Source: Methanomassiliicoccaceae archaeon (lineage in GTDB: Archaea; Thermoplasmatota; Thermoplasmata; Methanomassiliicoccales; Methanomethylophilaceae). Taken from it: a DNA stretch of 49,995 nt. A program made the position numbers and the translations under genes. The notes under the pieces were generated by a model that saw only the letters and a program-made list of their open reading frames with translations, had not been told where the DNA came from and did not search any database. This document shows, piece by piece, positions 17,372-26,313 of this stretch. The stretch is taken from assembly GCA_016281925.1 (NCBI GenBank), contig JAEEJP010000006.1:1-49995 (forward strand), read 5' to 3'. Position 1 is the first letter of the stretch, and every line of letters starts with the position of its first letter.

Positions 17372-18268
17372 ATGAAAGCGATGTGGCACGCGAGGACTGC
17401 CCTTATGTTCGCGGTGATGACCGGTCTGCTGGTCGTCATCGGGATGGCGGTAGGGTATTACTTCGGGAACATGTGGATCGGGATGTGGGTGATGCTCGCC
17501 ATCTCCATAGCGATGAACCTGTTCTCGCTCTTCGGCTCAAAGAAGATGGCTCTCGCCGCGAATAAGGTGCATCTCGTCACCGAAGCGGAGGAGCCCAGGC
17601 TGTACGGGATAGTCAAGAATCTCGCAGGCAAGGCCGGCCTTCCCATGCCAGAGGTCGGGATCTCCGAGGTTCCCATGCCCAACGCATTCGCGACCGGCCG
17701 CAGCCCCAAGGACGCGGCGGTAGTCGCCACCAGGCCGATCCTCAACCTCCTCACGGACGAGGAGCTGGAAGGGGTCATGGCCCACGAGCTGTCCCACGTC
17801 AAGAACCGCGATATACTGGTGATGTCCGCGGCATCCACCCTGGCATCCCTGGTCGCGTTCGTCACCCGCATGGGCGTCTATTCCGCGCTGTTCAGCGGAA
17901 ACAACAGGAACGGAGGCGGCATACTCATCATGATCCTGATCAATCTCACCGTCCCTCTGGCGGCGTCCTTAGTCCAGCTCGGTGTCTCCAGGAACCGCGA
18001 GTTCCTTGCGGACGAATCCGGCGGGAGGCTCACCGGAAGGCCGATGGCCCTCGCTTCCGCGCTCAACAAGCTCGAGACCGGATGCAGCGCGCCTTCCAAC
18101 AACTATTCCAGCGACTCTTACGAGTGCATCTGGATCTCCAGCCCCCATGGCCTCAAGAAGCTGTCCGGGTTCGCCAATCTTTTCAGGACGCACCCGACCA
18201 CCGAGGCCAGGATCGAGAAGCTCCGCGAGCTCGACCGCGAGCTCAACGGAACATACCGCCAATACTGA
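17372..18268 (+). CDS. htpX: HtpX family zinc metalloprotease
   Basis: A 298-residue membrane protease of family M48. Two N-terminal helices (about residues 9-55), zinc motif HELSH (His138, Glu139, His142), a second hydrophobic pair near residues 150-205, and the third ligand Glu in NREFLADESG. It degrades misfolded membrane proteins on the cytosolic side. GTTTATATATCG at 17341 lies about 25 nt upstream of the ATG, suggesting a near-leaderless transcript. Confidence 0.93.
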   Translation: MKAMWHARTALMFAVMTGLLVVIGMAVGYYFGNMWIGMWVMLAISIAMNLFSLFGSKKMALAANKVHLVTEAEEPRLYGIVKNLAGKAGLPMPEVGISEVPMPNAFATGRSPKDAAVVATRPILNLLTDEELEGVMAHELSHVKNRDILVMSAASTLASLVAFVTRMGVYSALFSGNNRNGGGILIMILINLTVPLAASLVQLGVSRNREFLADESGGRLTGRPMALASALNKLETGCSAPSNNYSSDSYECIWISSPHGLKKLSGFANLFRTHPTTEARIEKLRELDRELNGTYRQY

Positions 18269-18324
18269 ACGGAAAGCGGGATTCCGGACAGACCGTTCGG
18301 AACCCCTTCATTTCCATTGGAAAA

Positions 18325-19617
18325 TCAGTTTACGGGCTCCCACTTGGCGAGCTCGTTGACTTTGGACAGGGTCGAGCCTCTGCGGATCTCCTCCCTGGTC
18401 CTGTTCTCTCTCTCATGGACGTCCAAGGCGCGGTTCGCTACTTCTACCGCAGATTCCTTGGGGATCACCACCAATCCGGATTCGTCCCCGACGATCCAGT
18501 CCCCGCTGCGGACCCTCTGCCCTCCGACGGTGATCTCTATGCCGATCCCGCCGTATCCCTTCGGCTCCCCTGCGCAGGGCGCGACAGTGCGCGAGAACGC
18601 CGGGAATCCCAGGTCGCGGATGTCGTCGATGTCCCTTATGGCGCCGTCGATGACGATCCCTGCCGCTCCCATGACCATGGCTGAGCATGTCGCCAGCTCT
18701 CCCCAGACGGCGACGGGGGCCCCTCCCACGTCGACCACGAGGATATCGCCTTTCTTGACGCGGTCTATGGCTTCCACAGGCTTCGCCCAGTCGCCGTTCG
18801 TAGTCTGGACGGTCAGAGCGCGGCCGACCATCCTCTGCCTGTGCTTCAGGGACTGCGGGACTATGCCGAACATGACCCCCTGCTTGTGGAATGCGTCCGA
18901 GATGTTGCAGGTGGACACCCTCGAGAAAGCCTCGAAAAGGTCGTCCTCGGAGTATTTTTTGGCCAGATCCGTCCTGATCTTGGCGCCGGCGATCGCTTTC
19001 TTGACGTTCTCCGCGGCCGCCTTGATGTTCTCGGTCTTGATGATCGCCCCTCCGACGATGATGTCGGAGGCTCCCGCCTCAGCGTAGAGGCCGGCGTTCT
19101 CCGCGGTTATCCCTCCGGCGACGGCCACAGGCACGGAGACTTCCTCCACAATCTTCCTGAGGATGTCTATGGGCGGCTCCTCGCCTTTCATCTGGGTGTC
19201 GATCCCCATGTGGAGGCATATGTAGGCTACTCCGAGCTTCTCCACTTCCTTGGCGCGGGAAACTTTGTCGGGGACGTTTATCATGTCTACCATTATCTCC
19301 GCGCCGTACTTCCTGCCCGCTTTGACGGCTTCGTCGATGGTGGAATCCTCCGCCAATCCCAGGACCGTCACGATGTCGGCCCCGGCTTTGGCCATGATCT
19401 CGACTTCGAAGGCTCCGACGTCCATGGTTTTGGTGTCTGCGATGAGCTTTCTGCCGGGGAATTCCCTGCGGAGCGTGCGCACGGCTTCCGCGCCTTCGCT
19501 CTTGATCAGAGGGGTGCCGACTTCAACCCAGTCCGCTCCCCCGTCCACCGCTTCGTGCGCGATGGGCACGGCTCTGCTGAGCTGCATGAGGTCCAAAGCA
19601 ATCTGCAATGAGGGCAT
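18325..19617 (-). CDS. Hexulose-6-phosphate synthase / RraA-like fusion
   Basis: A 430-residue two-domain protein. The first 215 residues are an OMP-decarboxylase-like barrel (IALDLMQLSRAVPIAHEAV, ADTKTMDVG, VAVAGGITAEN) typical of 3-hexulose-6-phosphate synthase; the last 200 are an RraA/dimethylmenaquinone-methyltransferase-like domain (GDILVVDVGG, GAIRDIDDIR). The known archaeal fusion has the same order and length; in methanogens it supplies ribulose-5-phosphate in reverse. The frame is open upstream into ogg, but M at 19617 is the family start, and AAATATGAAATAAA lies about 28 nt before it. Confidence 0.9.
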   Translation of the reverse strand: MPSLQIALDLMQLSRAVPIAHEAVDGGADWVEVGTPLIKSEGAEAVRTLRREFPGRKLIADTKTMDVGAFEVEIMAKAGADIVTVLGLAEDSTIDEAVKAGRKYGAEIMVDMINVPDKVSRAKEVEKLGVAYICLHMGIDTQMKGEEPPIDILRKIVEEVSVPVAVAGGITAENAGLYAEAGASDIIVGGAIIKTENIKAAAENVKKAIAGAKIRTDLAKKYSEDDLFEAFSRVSTCNISDAFHKQGVMFGIVPQSLKHRQRMVGRALTVQTTNGDWAKPVEAIDRVKKGDILVVDVGGAPVAVWGELATCSAMVMGAAGIVIDGAIRDIDDIRDLGFPAFSRTVAPCAGEPKGYGGIGIEITVGGQRVRSGDWIVGDESGLVVIPKESAVEVANRALDVHERENRTREEIRRGSTLSKVNELAKWEPVN

Positions 19618-19686
19618 GCATGCGAATCGGGCGGCGTTTATTTCATATTTGTTCGGGGGCACCTTCCGGCAGGAGGGATTTCCCCC

Positions 19687-20481
19687 TCGGATGAATTGGC
19701 TGTGGTACAGGAATTCCTGCGCGTACCCGGCGTAGGGGCCGAAAATCCTCCTGCCTTCGTCGGCGACCTTCCTGTAGCTTCCCGTCACTCCATATTTGAT
19801 TTCCATGACTTTGGAGATGCGAGCGTCTATGGGGAAGGCCTCCAGATGGCCGTATGCGAACAGAGCGACGCAGTCGGCGACTTTGGGTCCCACCCCGTTT
19901 ATGCCGATCAAAGTTTCGCAGCATCTTCCGTAATCGAGCTCTGCAATCGCATCCGGGTCTATGTCTCCGTTTTCGACGCGCTCGGCAAGTTCGATGAGCC
20001 TCTGCTCCCTGAAACCCAGCCTGCAGGCGCATATCCTGTCCCTGCCGTCCAGGATCTGTTTGGGCGAAGGGAAAGAGGATCTCCCGCCCAGATCGGTCCC
20101 GAACTCGTCGCAGACCGATTCGACCATCTTCCCTATGCGCGCCACGTTGGCGTTGGTGGCCAGAAGATAGGTGGCAAGGCATTCCCAGCGGTCCTGCCTG
20201 AGGATGCGCATGCCGGGGCAGCGGGATATCAGGTCCGCAGCGTAAGGGTCTCTGCGGGATATGTCGGCAAGTATGGCGTCTACATCGTCGTCGGCCCTCA
20301 TGTAGTCCAGGATGCGCTTTTCGGAGCAGCCTTCGACGGAGATGCCGTCTTCCTCCTGCTTCAGAGTGACTATGCCGCCGCCGAGGACGCCTTTCCAGGA
20401 GCCGTCCGCTTCCTTTCTCCACCTGTGGGCCTGGCCGCAGCCTAGGGTAGGGTCAAGCTGCACATCGAGCTTTACCTTCAT
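19687..20481 (-). CDS. ogg: 8-oxoguanine DNA glycosylase (Ogg1-like)
   Basis: About 264 residues with an N-terminal OGG fold and a helix-hairpin-helix glycosylase domain: GINGVGPKVADCVALFAYG, followed by the catalytic Asp in AFPIDARISKV. The Lys of the HhH (GPKVAD) is the expected Schiff-base residue. It removes oxidised guanine from DNA. ATG 20481 overlaps the conventional pdxT stop as ATGA. The family-like sequence ends near AGYAQEFLYHSQFI; the next codon, 19687-19689, is CGA. No ordinary stop follows, so a standard reading fuses it in frame to the HPS-RraA gene (720 codons in all). Confidence 0.82.
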
Positions 20482-20531
20482 GAGCACAGGATGCCGGCGG
20501 TCATACTTGTCCTGTGCGATTGGCCTTCGAT

Positions 20532-21110
20532 TCGCTGAGGTCTGTCAGGAGACAGGCCTGCCATTTTTTCGAGGAAGTGCCGGTGGACCGTCAGGTCTTC
20601 CGTCAGCTCGGGATGGAATGCCGTGGCCAGCTGGTTCCCTTGGCTGGCAGCGACGATTCTGCCGTCCACTTCGGACAGTATCTCCACTTCCGGGCCGGCG
20701 GACCCGATGTAAGGGGCGCGGATGAACCTCATAGGGATGTCCTTCCCGGCGAAGCTCCCGCGGGCGCTGAAGCTTCCCAGCTGCCGCCCGTATGCGTTGC
20801 GGACCGCCCGGATGTCCATCGTGCCTAGGGCAGGGGCCCCGCCCTCCACTTTCTTGGAGAGGAGGATGAGGCCGGCGCAGGTCCCGAAGACCGGGAGGCC
20901 GCCGAGTATCATGTCCCGGAGCGCCTTTTCCATGTCCAGATCGCGGAGGAGCTTCCCCATCACGGTGCTTTCCCCGCCCGGTATTATGAGGGCATCCAGA
21001 TCACGGTCCAGATGGGATTTCTGGCGTATCTCGGCGAAACTGTATCCCAGGCGGTCGAGGCAGCGCTCGTGCTCCGCGAAGGCCCCCTGGAGCGCCAGAA
21101 TGCCGATCAT
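20532..21110 (-). CDS. pdxT: Pyridoxal 5'-phosphate synthase glutaminase PdxT
   Basis: A class I glutaminase that feeds ammonia to PdxS. LQGAFAEH at the N-terminus, PGGESTVM, nucleophile Cys78 in [10 protein letters not shown], and His/Glu of the triad in AFHPELTED. The family length is about 190 residues; codon 193 (20532-20534) is CGA, after [15 protein letters not shown]. The conventional TGA at 20478-20480 adds 17 unrelated residues and overlaps the ogg ATG. The ATG overlaps the pdxS stop as ATGA, so the two subunits are translated together. Confidence 0.93.
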
Positions 21111-21982
21111 TGCCCGCGCTCCGCCATTATGGTCCTGATCTCCTCGGAGTTGATGCCGACCATAGCCTTCCCAAGGTCGTACGAGAGTTCGGCGAGCTTG
21201 GCCGGGTCGTTATAGTTGGTGACCGCCTGGACTATCGCGGCCGCTCTCTTCTCAGGATTTCCGGATGCGAATATCCCGGAGCCTACGAACACGCCCTCCG
21301 CGCCCAGATGCATCATGAGGGCCGCGTCCGCCGGAGTGGCGACGCCTCCCGCGGCGAAGTTCACTACGGGAAGCTTTCCCTCGTCATGCACGCGCCTGAC
21401 CAGCTCGACCGGGACCTGGAGCTTTTTGGCGGTTTCGTACAGCTCGTCGGGGCGTCTGTTCTGGATGTCGCGTATGGCGGAGTTCATCGCGCGCATGTGG
21501 CTGACCGCCTGGACGATGTCACCCGTCCCCGGCTCTCCTTTGGTCCTTATCATGGATGCCCCCTCCGAGATTCTTCTGAGGGCCTCCCCCAGGTCTCTGG
21601 CTCCGCAGACAAACGGCACTCTGAACCGGGTCTTGTCTATGTGATACACGTCATCGGCCGGCGTGAGCACCTCGCTCTCGTCGATGTAGTCTATCTCCAG
21701 GGCCTCGAGAATCTGGGCCTCGACGAAATGCCCTATCCTGACTTTGGCCATGACTGGGATGGACACGGTCTCCTGGATGCCTTTGATCATCTTCGGATCG
21801 CTCATGCGGGACACGCCTCCGGCCGCACGGATGTCGGCGGGTATGCGCTCGAGCGCCATTACGGCGGCCGCCCCGGCTTTCTCGGCGATGCGGGCCTGTT
21901 CGGGGGTGGTCACATCCATGATCACTCCTCCTTTCAGCATCTGTGCCAGCTCCTTGTTCAGTTCGTATCTGTCATCGGGCAT
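21107..21982 (-). CDS. pdxS: Pyridoxal 5'-phosphate synthase subunit PdxS
   Basis: A 291-residue TIM barrel that makes PLP from ribose-5-P, glyceraldehyde-3-P and ammonia. Conserved blocks: [19 protein letters not shown], the ribose-binding Lys in [13 protein letters not shown], and the phosphate-binding [14 protein letters not shown]. It is the first gene of pdxS-pdxT-ogg. A TATATAAA box at 22021-22028 and a palindrome over the expected transcription start suggest regulation. Confidence 0.96.
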   Translation of the reverse strand: MPDDRYELNKELAQMLKGGVIMDVTTPEQARIAEKAGAAAVMALERIPADIRAAGGVSRMSDPKMIKGIQETVSIPVMAKVRIGHFVEAQILEALEIDYIDESEVLTPADDVYHIDKTRFRVPFVCGARDLGEALRRISEGASMIRTKGEPGTGDIVQAVSHMRAMNSAIRDIQNRRPDELYETAKKLQVPVELVRRVHDEGKLPVVNFAAGGVATPADAALMMHLGAEGVFVGSGIFASGNPEKRAAAIVQAVTNYNDPAKLAELSYDLGKAMVGINSEEIRTIMAERGQ

Positions 21983-21990
21983 ATTATTAA

Positions 21991-22007
21991 CCTACTATTT
22001 CGGTAGG
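21991..22007. promoter_or_regulatory. Palindrome at the pdxS transcription start (possible operator)
   Basis: CCTACTATTTCGGTAGG has perfect 5-bp arms around a 7-bp centre. The pdxS TATA box lies at 22021-22028 on the minus strand, so transcription should begin about 25 nt further, inside this palindrome. A repressor bound here would block initiation; this is an inference from position. Confidence 0.5.
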
Positions 22008-22114
22008 AATTATGATTTGATATATAAATTTTGTAGTTTATAATTCAACAATGTATATTTTTAATCAATAAAATCATCATCCTGATTTATCTATCCAGTC
22101 CGCGGTTCGCAATC

Positions 22115-22687
22115 ATGATGCTTCCTCCGAAAGCGCTCGTGTATCCGATGCCCGTCGGGATAGCGGCCGCGTACGGTTCAGACGGCAGGGCAGACGCCTG
22201 CGCGCTGGGATTCGTCGGCATGTGCAGCCATGTCCCAGAGACCGTGATGATCGGGATAAACTCGACCGCCAAGAGGAAGACCCGCAGGAGCATCCTGGAA
22301 AGAGGGTGTTTCACGCTGGGGTTCCCGAGCAGGAGCCAGATCGCAGAGGCCGATTATCTCGGAATAGAATCGGGGTATGATGCGGACAAGCTGTCGGTGA
22401 TAGGGTTCACCGCCGTTAAGGGAGAGAAAGTCGACGCTCCTGTCATTGAGCAGCTGAAGGTGACGCTGGAATGCATGGTGATTTCGACTTCCGATGTGGG
22501 GAGCCACACCCAGATCTTCGGCGAGATACTTTGCATCCATGCTTCGGACGACATTCTCGATGAAAAAGGAAGGCCGGACATGTCCCTGGCCGATCCGCTG
22601 ATGTATGACGACTACGGATTCCGTTATTATTCGTTGGGCGGCGCTCTCGAGAAGATTTCCCGTCCGGGAAGGAAATACAAAGGGCGA
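22115..22687 (+). CDS. Flavin reductase-like (flavoredoxin) protein
   Basis: About 190 residues of the FMN-binding split-barrel family: PKALVYPMPVGIAAAYG, the flavin-contacting region around HVPETVMIGINSTAKRKTRRSI, and a late SLADPLMYDDYGFRYYSLGG. Related methanogen proteins are flavoredoxins or flavin reductases. The recognisable sequence ends at SRPGRKYKG; the next codon, 22685-22687, is CGA. The frame then stays open for 57 codons of unrelated sequence to TAG at 22859-22861. Two adjacent ATGs mark the start at 22115. Confidence 0.83.
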
Positions 22688-22699
22688 AGGTTCCGGACG

Positions 22700-22920
22700 A
22701 CTATAGGGAACAATACGGAAGACTATAGTTCAAGAGAGGTTCTCCCGGATTGTCCTTGCCATCATCTGGATGGATCAGAATCGATCCGAATACGGCTATT
22801 CGCTGTCAGACTAATGCCGGCGGACAGATTAAGCTCCGCGGTAATGCATTTGAGACTATAGTCTATCCATCAAGCACTTGTTTATGTGGAGCTCTGTTGC
22901 CTGTCAAAGTAACACTATAG
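22700..22920. repeat. Four scattered ACTATAG heptamers upstream of the transposase
   Basis: ACTATAG occurs at 22700-22706, 22722-22728, 22855-22861 (within the palindrome GACTATAGTC) and 22914-22920. They fill the stretch between the flavin reductase CGA and the transposase-like gene. They could be binding sites or the remains of terminal repeats; I see no other gene in this stretch. Confidence 0.4.
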
Positions 22921-22956
22921 AGATAAATGTATTATGTCGCAATCCCATTTCCGGTC

Positions 22957-24378
22957 ATGGCATTCATAAAAGTTCAGAAACTCGTAAGGAACGATGACGG
23001 CTCCGTCCGCTCCGGGAGCGCGTCTCTGATCGACGTCGTATACGACAAGGACAGCAAATACCATTCCAAACAGGTCCAGAGGGAGAAGCTCGGCAAGATC
23101 GTGAGCTTGAGCGCATCGAAAAGGAGGGGCGTATTCACGTCCCCGACCCGCGGCTTGATCGGCTACGATGCGGACAAGGACGAGTTCTTCGATCCCAAAG
23201 ATTATGAGGGCGCAGAGGACAGGCCGCAGAGCCCGATAACGATCGAAGCCCCGCCCCAGAACTATTCTCCGCAGCCTGCCCAGCAGGAAGCGGTCCACAG
23301 GATATTCGGGGACGCATATCTCGCGCTGGAGTCGATGAGGATGTCCGGGTTCCTCTCCCGTCTCAGGAGCGCGTTTCCAGACGATTCCGTTTACGAAGGG
23401 ATCCTGATCCGCTCGGTGATGGATGCCGTCGGCTGCACCGGGATGTCTCCCAAGGCGTTCCTCGGAAGGTCGTTCCTTTCCGATGTTTTCCCGGGCGCGG
23501 ATCTGGGGGGCGAATTCCTTTCCAAAACGGGCTCCGATGCGTCTTGCTCGGGGTTCGGCGGCGAATTCCGCTTCGGGAAGGTTCCGTTCTTCGTGGATGC
23601 ATCGGCCTATGGCGGCCCGAACGTCATGATCGAATTCGACGGTATACACGGGGGACCGGTAGGATGCGAGGCTGTCCTGGACCCTGCCTCATGGGCCGAC
23701 GGCGCGCCGTCTCTGGGGGTGGCCGTGCTCGGAGAGGCATACATGTCCGAGAAGCTCTTCAAAAAGTTCGGGCCCGAGTCTGCCATGACATTCATAGCTA
23801 AGATGCCCGCCAAAAAAGGGTATCCCTACAAGGATCTCTGCCAGAAAGCTCTGAAGCATGTCGAAGACAAGGAATGCATATTCGAGATCGGCGGCAGGGA
23901 ATTCTTCGCCGTCAAGAAGAAAGCCGATCTGTTCGGCAGGAAAGCTTACGCTTACATATGCTCGGAGACGGGCGGATACGGCGTCCCTTCCCCCGAATTC
24001 ACCGTGCTGGTGTCCAACAAGGGCGGGAGCCCGGAGGTCGTCGCCGATGCGTACAGGTCCGGGCTGCTGGCGGAAGCTCCTTTCAGATGCGGAAGCCTGG
24101 GTTTCAGCGCGGATTCCAGCGAAGCGCGCGGGGAGATCATGTGCCGGATCGCGGCATCCGCGGCGCGCAAATCGGTCTCTTCCCGCATGTCAGATGCAGG
24201 GTATGACCTGGCCGAGGCAATGGGGATCGCGCAGTCCCTGATGTCGTCCATGTCCGGGAGGATATGCGTGGAGCCTTCCGGAGAGGACGTCGATGCTCTC
24301 TTCGCGTCCGCAGGAGTGGGAGTTCCGGCCGAACTGGTGCCGAAAGCGTACAGGAAAGGTCTGATGAAGCCCCAGTGA
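22957..24378 (+). CDS. IS1634/IS4-like transposase relative, probably inactive
   Basis: About 473 residues. The N-terminus AFIKVQKLVRNDDGSVRSGS, VVYDKDSKYHSKQV and the VFTSPTRGLIGYDAD block resemble IS1634-type transposases common in this lineage, and FIAKMPAKKGYPYKDL resembles their late region. The first catalytic Asp survives in FFVDASAY, but the second, normally LDAGY, reads VLGEAYMSE, so the DDE triad seems broken. I see no clear terminal repeats. It could be a decayed or a domesticated copy. A start at 22927 would add 10 residues. The family call is from remembered patterns. Confidence 0.55.
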   Translation: MAFIKVQKLVRNDDGSVRSGSASLIDVVYDKDSKYHSKQVQREKLGKIVSLSASKRRGVFTSPTRGLIGYDADKDEFFDPKDYEGAEDRPQSPITIEAPPQNYSPQPAQQEAVHRIFGDAYLALESMRMSGFLSRLRSAFPDDSVYEGILIRSVMDAVGCTGMSPKAFLGRSFLSDVFPGADLGGEFLSKTGSDASCSGFGGEFRFGKVPFFVDASAYGGPNVMIEFDGIHGGPVGCEAVLDPASWADGAPSLGVAVLGEAYMSEKLFKKFGPESAMTFIAKMPAKKGYPYKDLCQKALKHVEDKECIFEIGGREFFAVKKKADLFGRKAYAYICSETGGYGVPSPEFTVLVSNKGGSPEVVADAYRSGLLAEAPFRCGSLGFSADSSEARGEIMCRIAASAARKSVSSRMSDAGYDLAEAMGIAQSLMSSMSGRICVEPSGEDVDALFASAGVGVPAELVPKAYRKGLMKPQ

Positions 24379-24470
24379 GGATGCCACTCAGCTCGCCCGT
24401 CTATCATCACGATCAGCACGAAAAAAACGATCATCACCGTGGCATCCGGCGATGGCGCGGCGGGCAAATA

Positions 24471-24815
24471 ATGGTTGCGCCGGGATCGGGACGTGATCCA
24501 TGCCGGATCGGCGGTCCGAGAACGGCCAGCCAGTCGGTCGCTCCCGCAGCGGCGGTGATGATTGTTCTGATATGGGGGAGTGAGTTCGTCCTGGACGGCG
24601 CCTTTCCCGTGATCGCGCTGTCCTCCCGCTTTATGTCGGACAGGTTCAAGGAGGCGGCGATTTTCCTGGCATTCCTGATTCTTGGCTTCATAGCCGCGGC
24701 GATACTCGGGATCTTCTCCGACAGTCTCCTGGCACTGCGGCCACCGTCTTGGTTATTCTCAATCTTGCTAAGGCCGGTTGAATCGGCATGTTCTGTTGAA
24801 TTCATGTCGATCTGA
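24471..24815 (+). CDS. Possible small two-helix membrane protein
   Basis: A 114-codon frame with two strongly hydrophobic segments (AVMIVLIWGSEFVLDGAF and IFLAFLILGFIAAAILGIF). It lacks a clear ribosome binding site and overlaps an opposite frame of similar length. Its second half is more convincing than its first. It may be a remnant of a larger membrane protein. The rest of 24379-24470 shows nothing I can name. Confidence 0.3.
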   Translation: MVAPGSGRDPCRIGGPRTASQSVAPAAAVMIVLIWGSEFVLDGAFPVIALSSRFMSDRFKEAAIFLAFLILGFIAAAILGIFSDSLLALRPPSWLFSILLRPVESACSVEFMSI

Positions 24816-24818
24816 ATT
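24799..24818. promoter_or_regulatory. Operator-like palindrome, upstream copy
   Basis: AATTCATGTCGATCTGAATT matches the palindrome at 24831-24850 at 17 of 20 positions. The two are offset by 32 bp, about three helical turns, a spacing typical for cooperative binding on one face of the DNA. It overlaps the end of the doubtful small ORF. Confidence 0.5.
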
Positions 24819-24830
24819 TTACGGCCGTAG

Positions 24831-24850
24831 AATTCATGTCAACATGAATT
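24831..24850. promoter_or_regulatory. Operator-like palindrome, downstream copy
   Basis: AATTCATGTCAACATGAATT has perfect 9-bp arms around CA. It lies just upstream of the TATA-like TTTAATATC (about 24859-24867) of the DUF4143 ATPase gene, where a regulator would meet the TBP/TFB complex. Confidence 0.6.
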
Positions 24851-24887
24851 ACACGGAATTTAATATCAGCAAGGCAATGATGCATGC

Positions 24888-26261
24888 ATGAGGCGCAAGA
24901 TTTACGGCGAACTTGTCAGATGGAAGGCCGAAAAAGGGAAGGAGTGCCTGACCGTCAAAGGCCAGAGGCAGGTCGGAAAGACATACATCATCGACAAGTT
25001 CGCTTCGGAGAACTATGCGCACAAGGTCTTCATCGATTTCAACAGAAATCCGGAGCTCATGGCTGCTTTCGAAAACGGAATCTCTGTCGATTCCATCGTC
25101 AGGGAGCTGTCCATACGCATGGACGGGGCCGAATTCGTCCCTTACTCCACTATAATCGTCTTGGACGAGATACAGGAATGCCCGCGCGCCCGGTCATCGC
25201 TGAAATATTTCGCCCTGGATGGGCGTTTCGACGTAATAGCTTCCGGATCTCTGCTGGGGGTCACCAACACGAATGCCAGGAAGGGATCTGACAGAGGCCC
25301 GCTGATGCCGATGGGATATGAGAGGGTCATCACCTTGAGATCGATGGATTTCGAGGAGTATCTGTGGGCCGTAGGATTCCCCCAGGACGTACTGGACCAG
25401 GTGAAGACGAAGATGGCATCGAAGACCGCCCTGGATCAGGCCGAATACGAGGTCCTATCCAGACATTTCCGCGATTTCATGATTGTCGGAGGAATGCCCG
25501 CGTCTGTGAGCGAATTCGCAGAGAAGGGCTCGTATTCGGAGTCCGGGTCGGAGCTGGATAAGATCGTGGGAGGCATAGTCAATGACATCGATCGCTACAA
25601 CGATCCCATAAATTCGCGCAAGACGCAGAGGTGCTTCGAATCGATACCCGAGCAGCTGGGTTTCAGCAACAAGAAATTCCAGTATTCCCGCATAGACAAG
25701 GCATCCGGGTCCCGTGCGTCCGCAGACAAGTATCTGGAGAATCTCCTTTGGGTGGAGTCCGCCGGATACGGGAACTTCTGCTATTCAGTGGAGGCTCCGA
25801 CGCTGCCGTTCAGGCGCATAGACGATTCCTTCAGGGTCTACATGTCCGACACAGGCATTCTCATCAGGATGATGGGAACGAGCGCCGCAAGGGCGGTCCA
25901 TGACGGGGCGATAGGCTTCAACATGGGGGCCGTCATGGAGAACGAGGTCGCCGAATGCATATCCAAATGCGGGTTCAAACCTTATTTTTACCGCAAAAGC
26001 AGCGGAAAGAACCAGATGGAGCTGGATTTCGTCATAGATTTGGGCGGCGAATCGGCCGTCATAGAAGTGAAATCGGGGAAGGACCGTTCCGCTCCGTCCA
26101 TCCGCAAGGTGAAAGATGTGTTTCCGATAGACCGCAGGATGATCTTCGAGGACGGGAACATACAGGTGGACGGGGAAGGCATCGAGCATTATCCCCTGTT
26201 CGCGGCCGCATTCATAGACCTATTGGAGAATAAAAGTGCGATCCGTTTCCGATCCGGATGA
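24888..26261 (+). CDS. DUF4143-type AAA+ ATPase
   Basis: A 457-residue protein. N-terminal AAA domain with Walker A GQRQVGKT (about residues 25-32) and Walker B IIVLDEIQE; then a helical middle with winged-helix character; C-terminal DUF4143 nuclease-like region ending in MELDFVIDLGGESAVIEVKSGK, the PD-(D/E)xK pattern. These ATPases occur in many copies in gut archaea and bacteria; their role is unknown, possibly toxin or defence related. Two tandem palindromes precede it. CGA occupies 26250-26252, two codons before the TGA. A second relative lies at 42331-43563. Confidence 0.82.
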   Translation: MRRKIYGELVRWKAEKGKECLTVKGQRQVGKTYIIDKFASENYAHKVFIDFNRNPELMAAFENGISVDSIVRELSIRMDGAEFVPYSTIIVLDEIQECPRARSSLKYFALDGRFDVIASGSLLGVTNTNARKGSDRGPLMPMGYERVITLRSMDFEEYLWAVGFPQDVLDQVKTKMASKTALDQAEYEVLSRHFRDFMIVGGMPASVSEFAEKGSYSESGSELDKIVGGIVNDIDRYNDPINSRKTQRCFESIPEQLGFSNKKFQYSRIDKASGSRASADKYLENLLWVESAGYGNFCYSVEAPTLPFRRIDDSFRVYMSDTGILIRMMGTSAARAVHDGAIGFNMGAVMENEVAECISKCGFKPYFYRKSSGKNQMELDFVIDLGGESAVIEVKSGKDRSAPSIRKVKDVFPIDRRMIFEDGNIQVDGEGIEHYPLFAAAFIDLLENKSAIRFRSG

Positions 26262-26313
26262 ACCGGCCGCAGCCGGGAGGTATTCCAAAAACAAGAGGAT
26301 GTCCCCATTGAAT

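Noticed and set aside
18309-18322. A third mini-ORB (TTTCCATTGGAAA) after htpX
   Set aside because: It resembles the dyad but is isolated, lacks a G-rich flank, and lies 11 kb from the origin cluster; chance is sufficient.
18325-20487. True three-domain Ogg-HPS-RraA fusion protein
   Set aside because: The domains are functionally unrelated, HPS has a family-like start with an upstream TATA-like box, and the junction holds a CGA as in other genes here.
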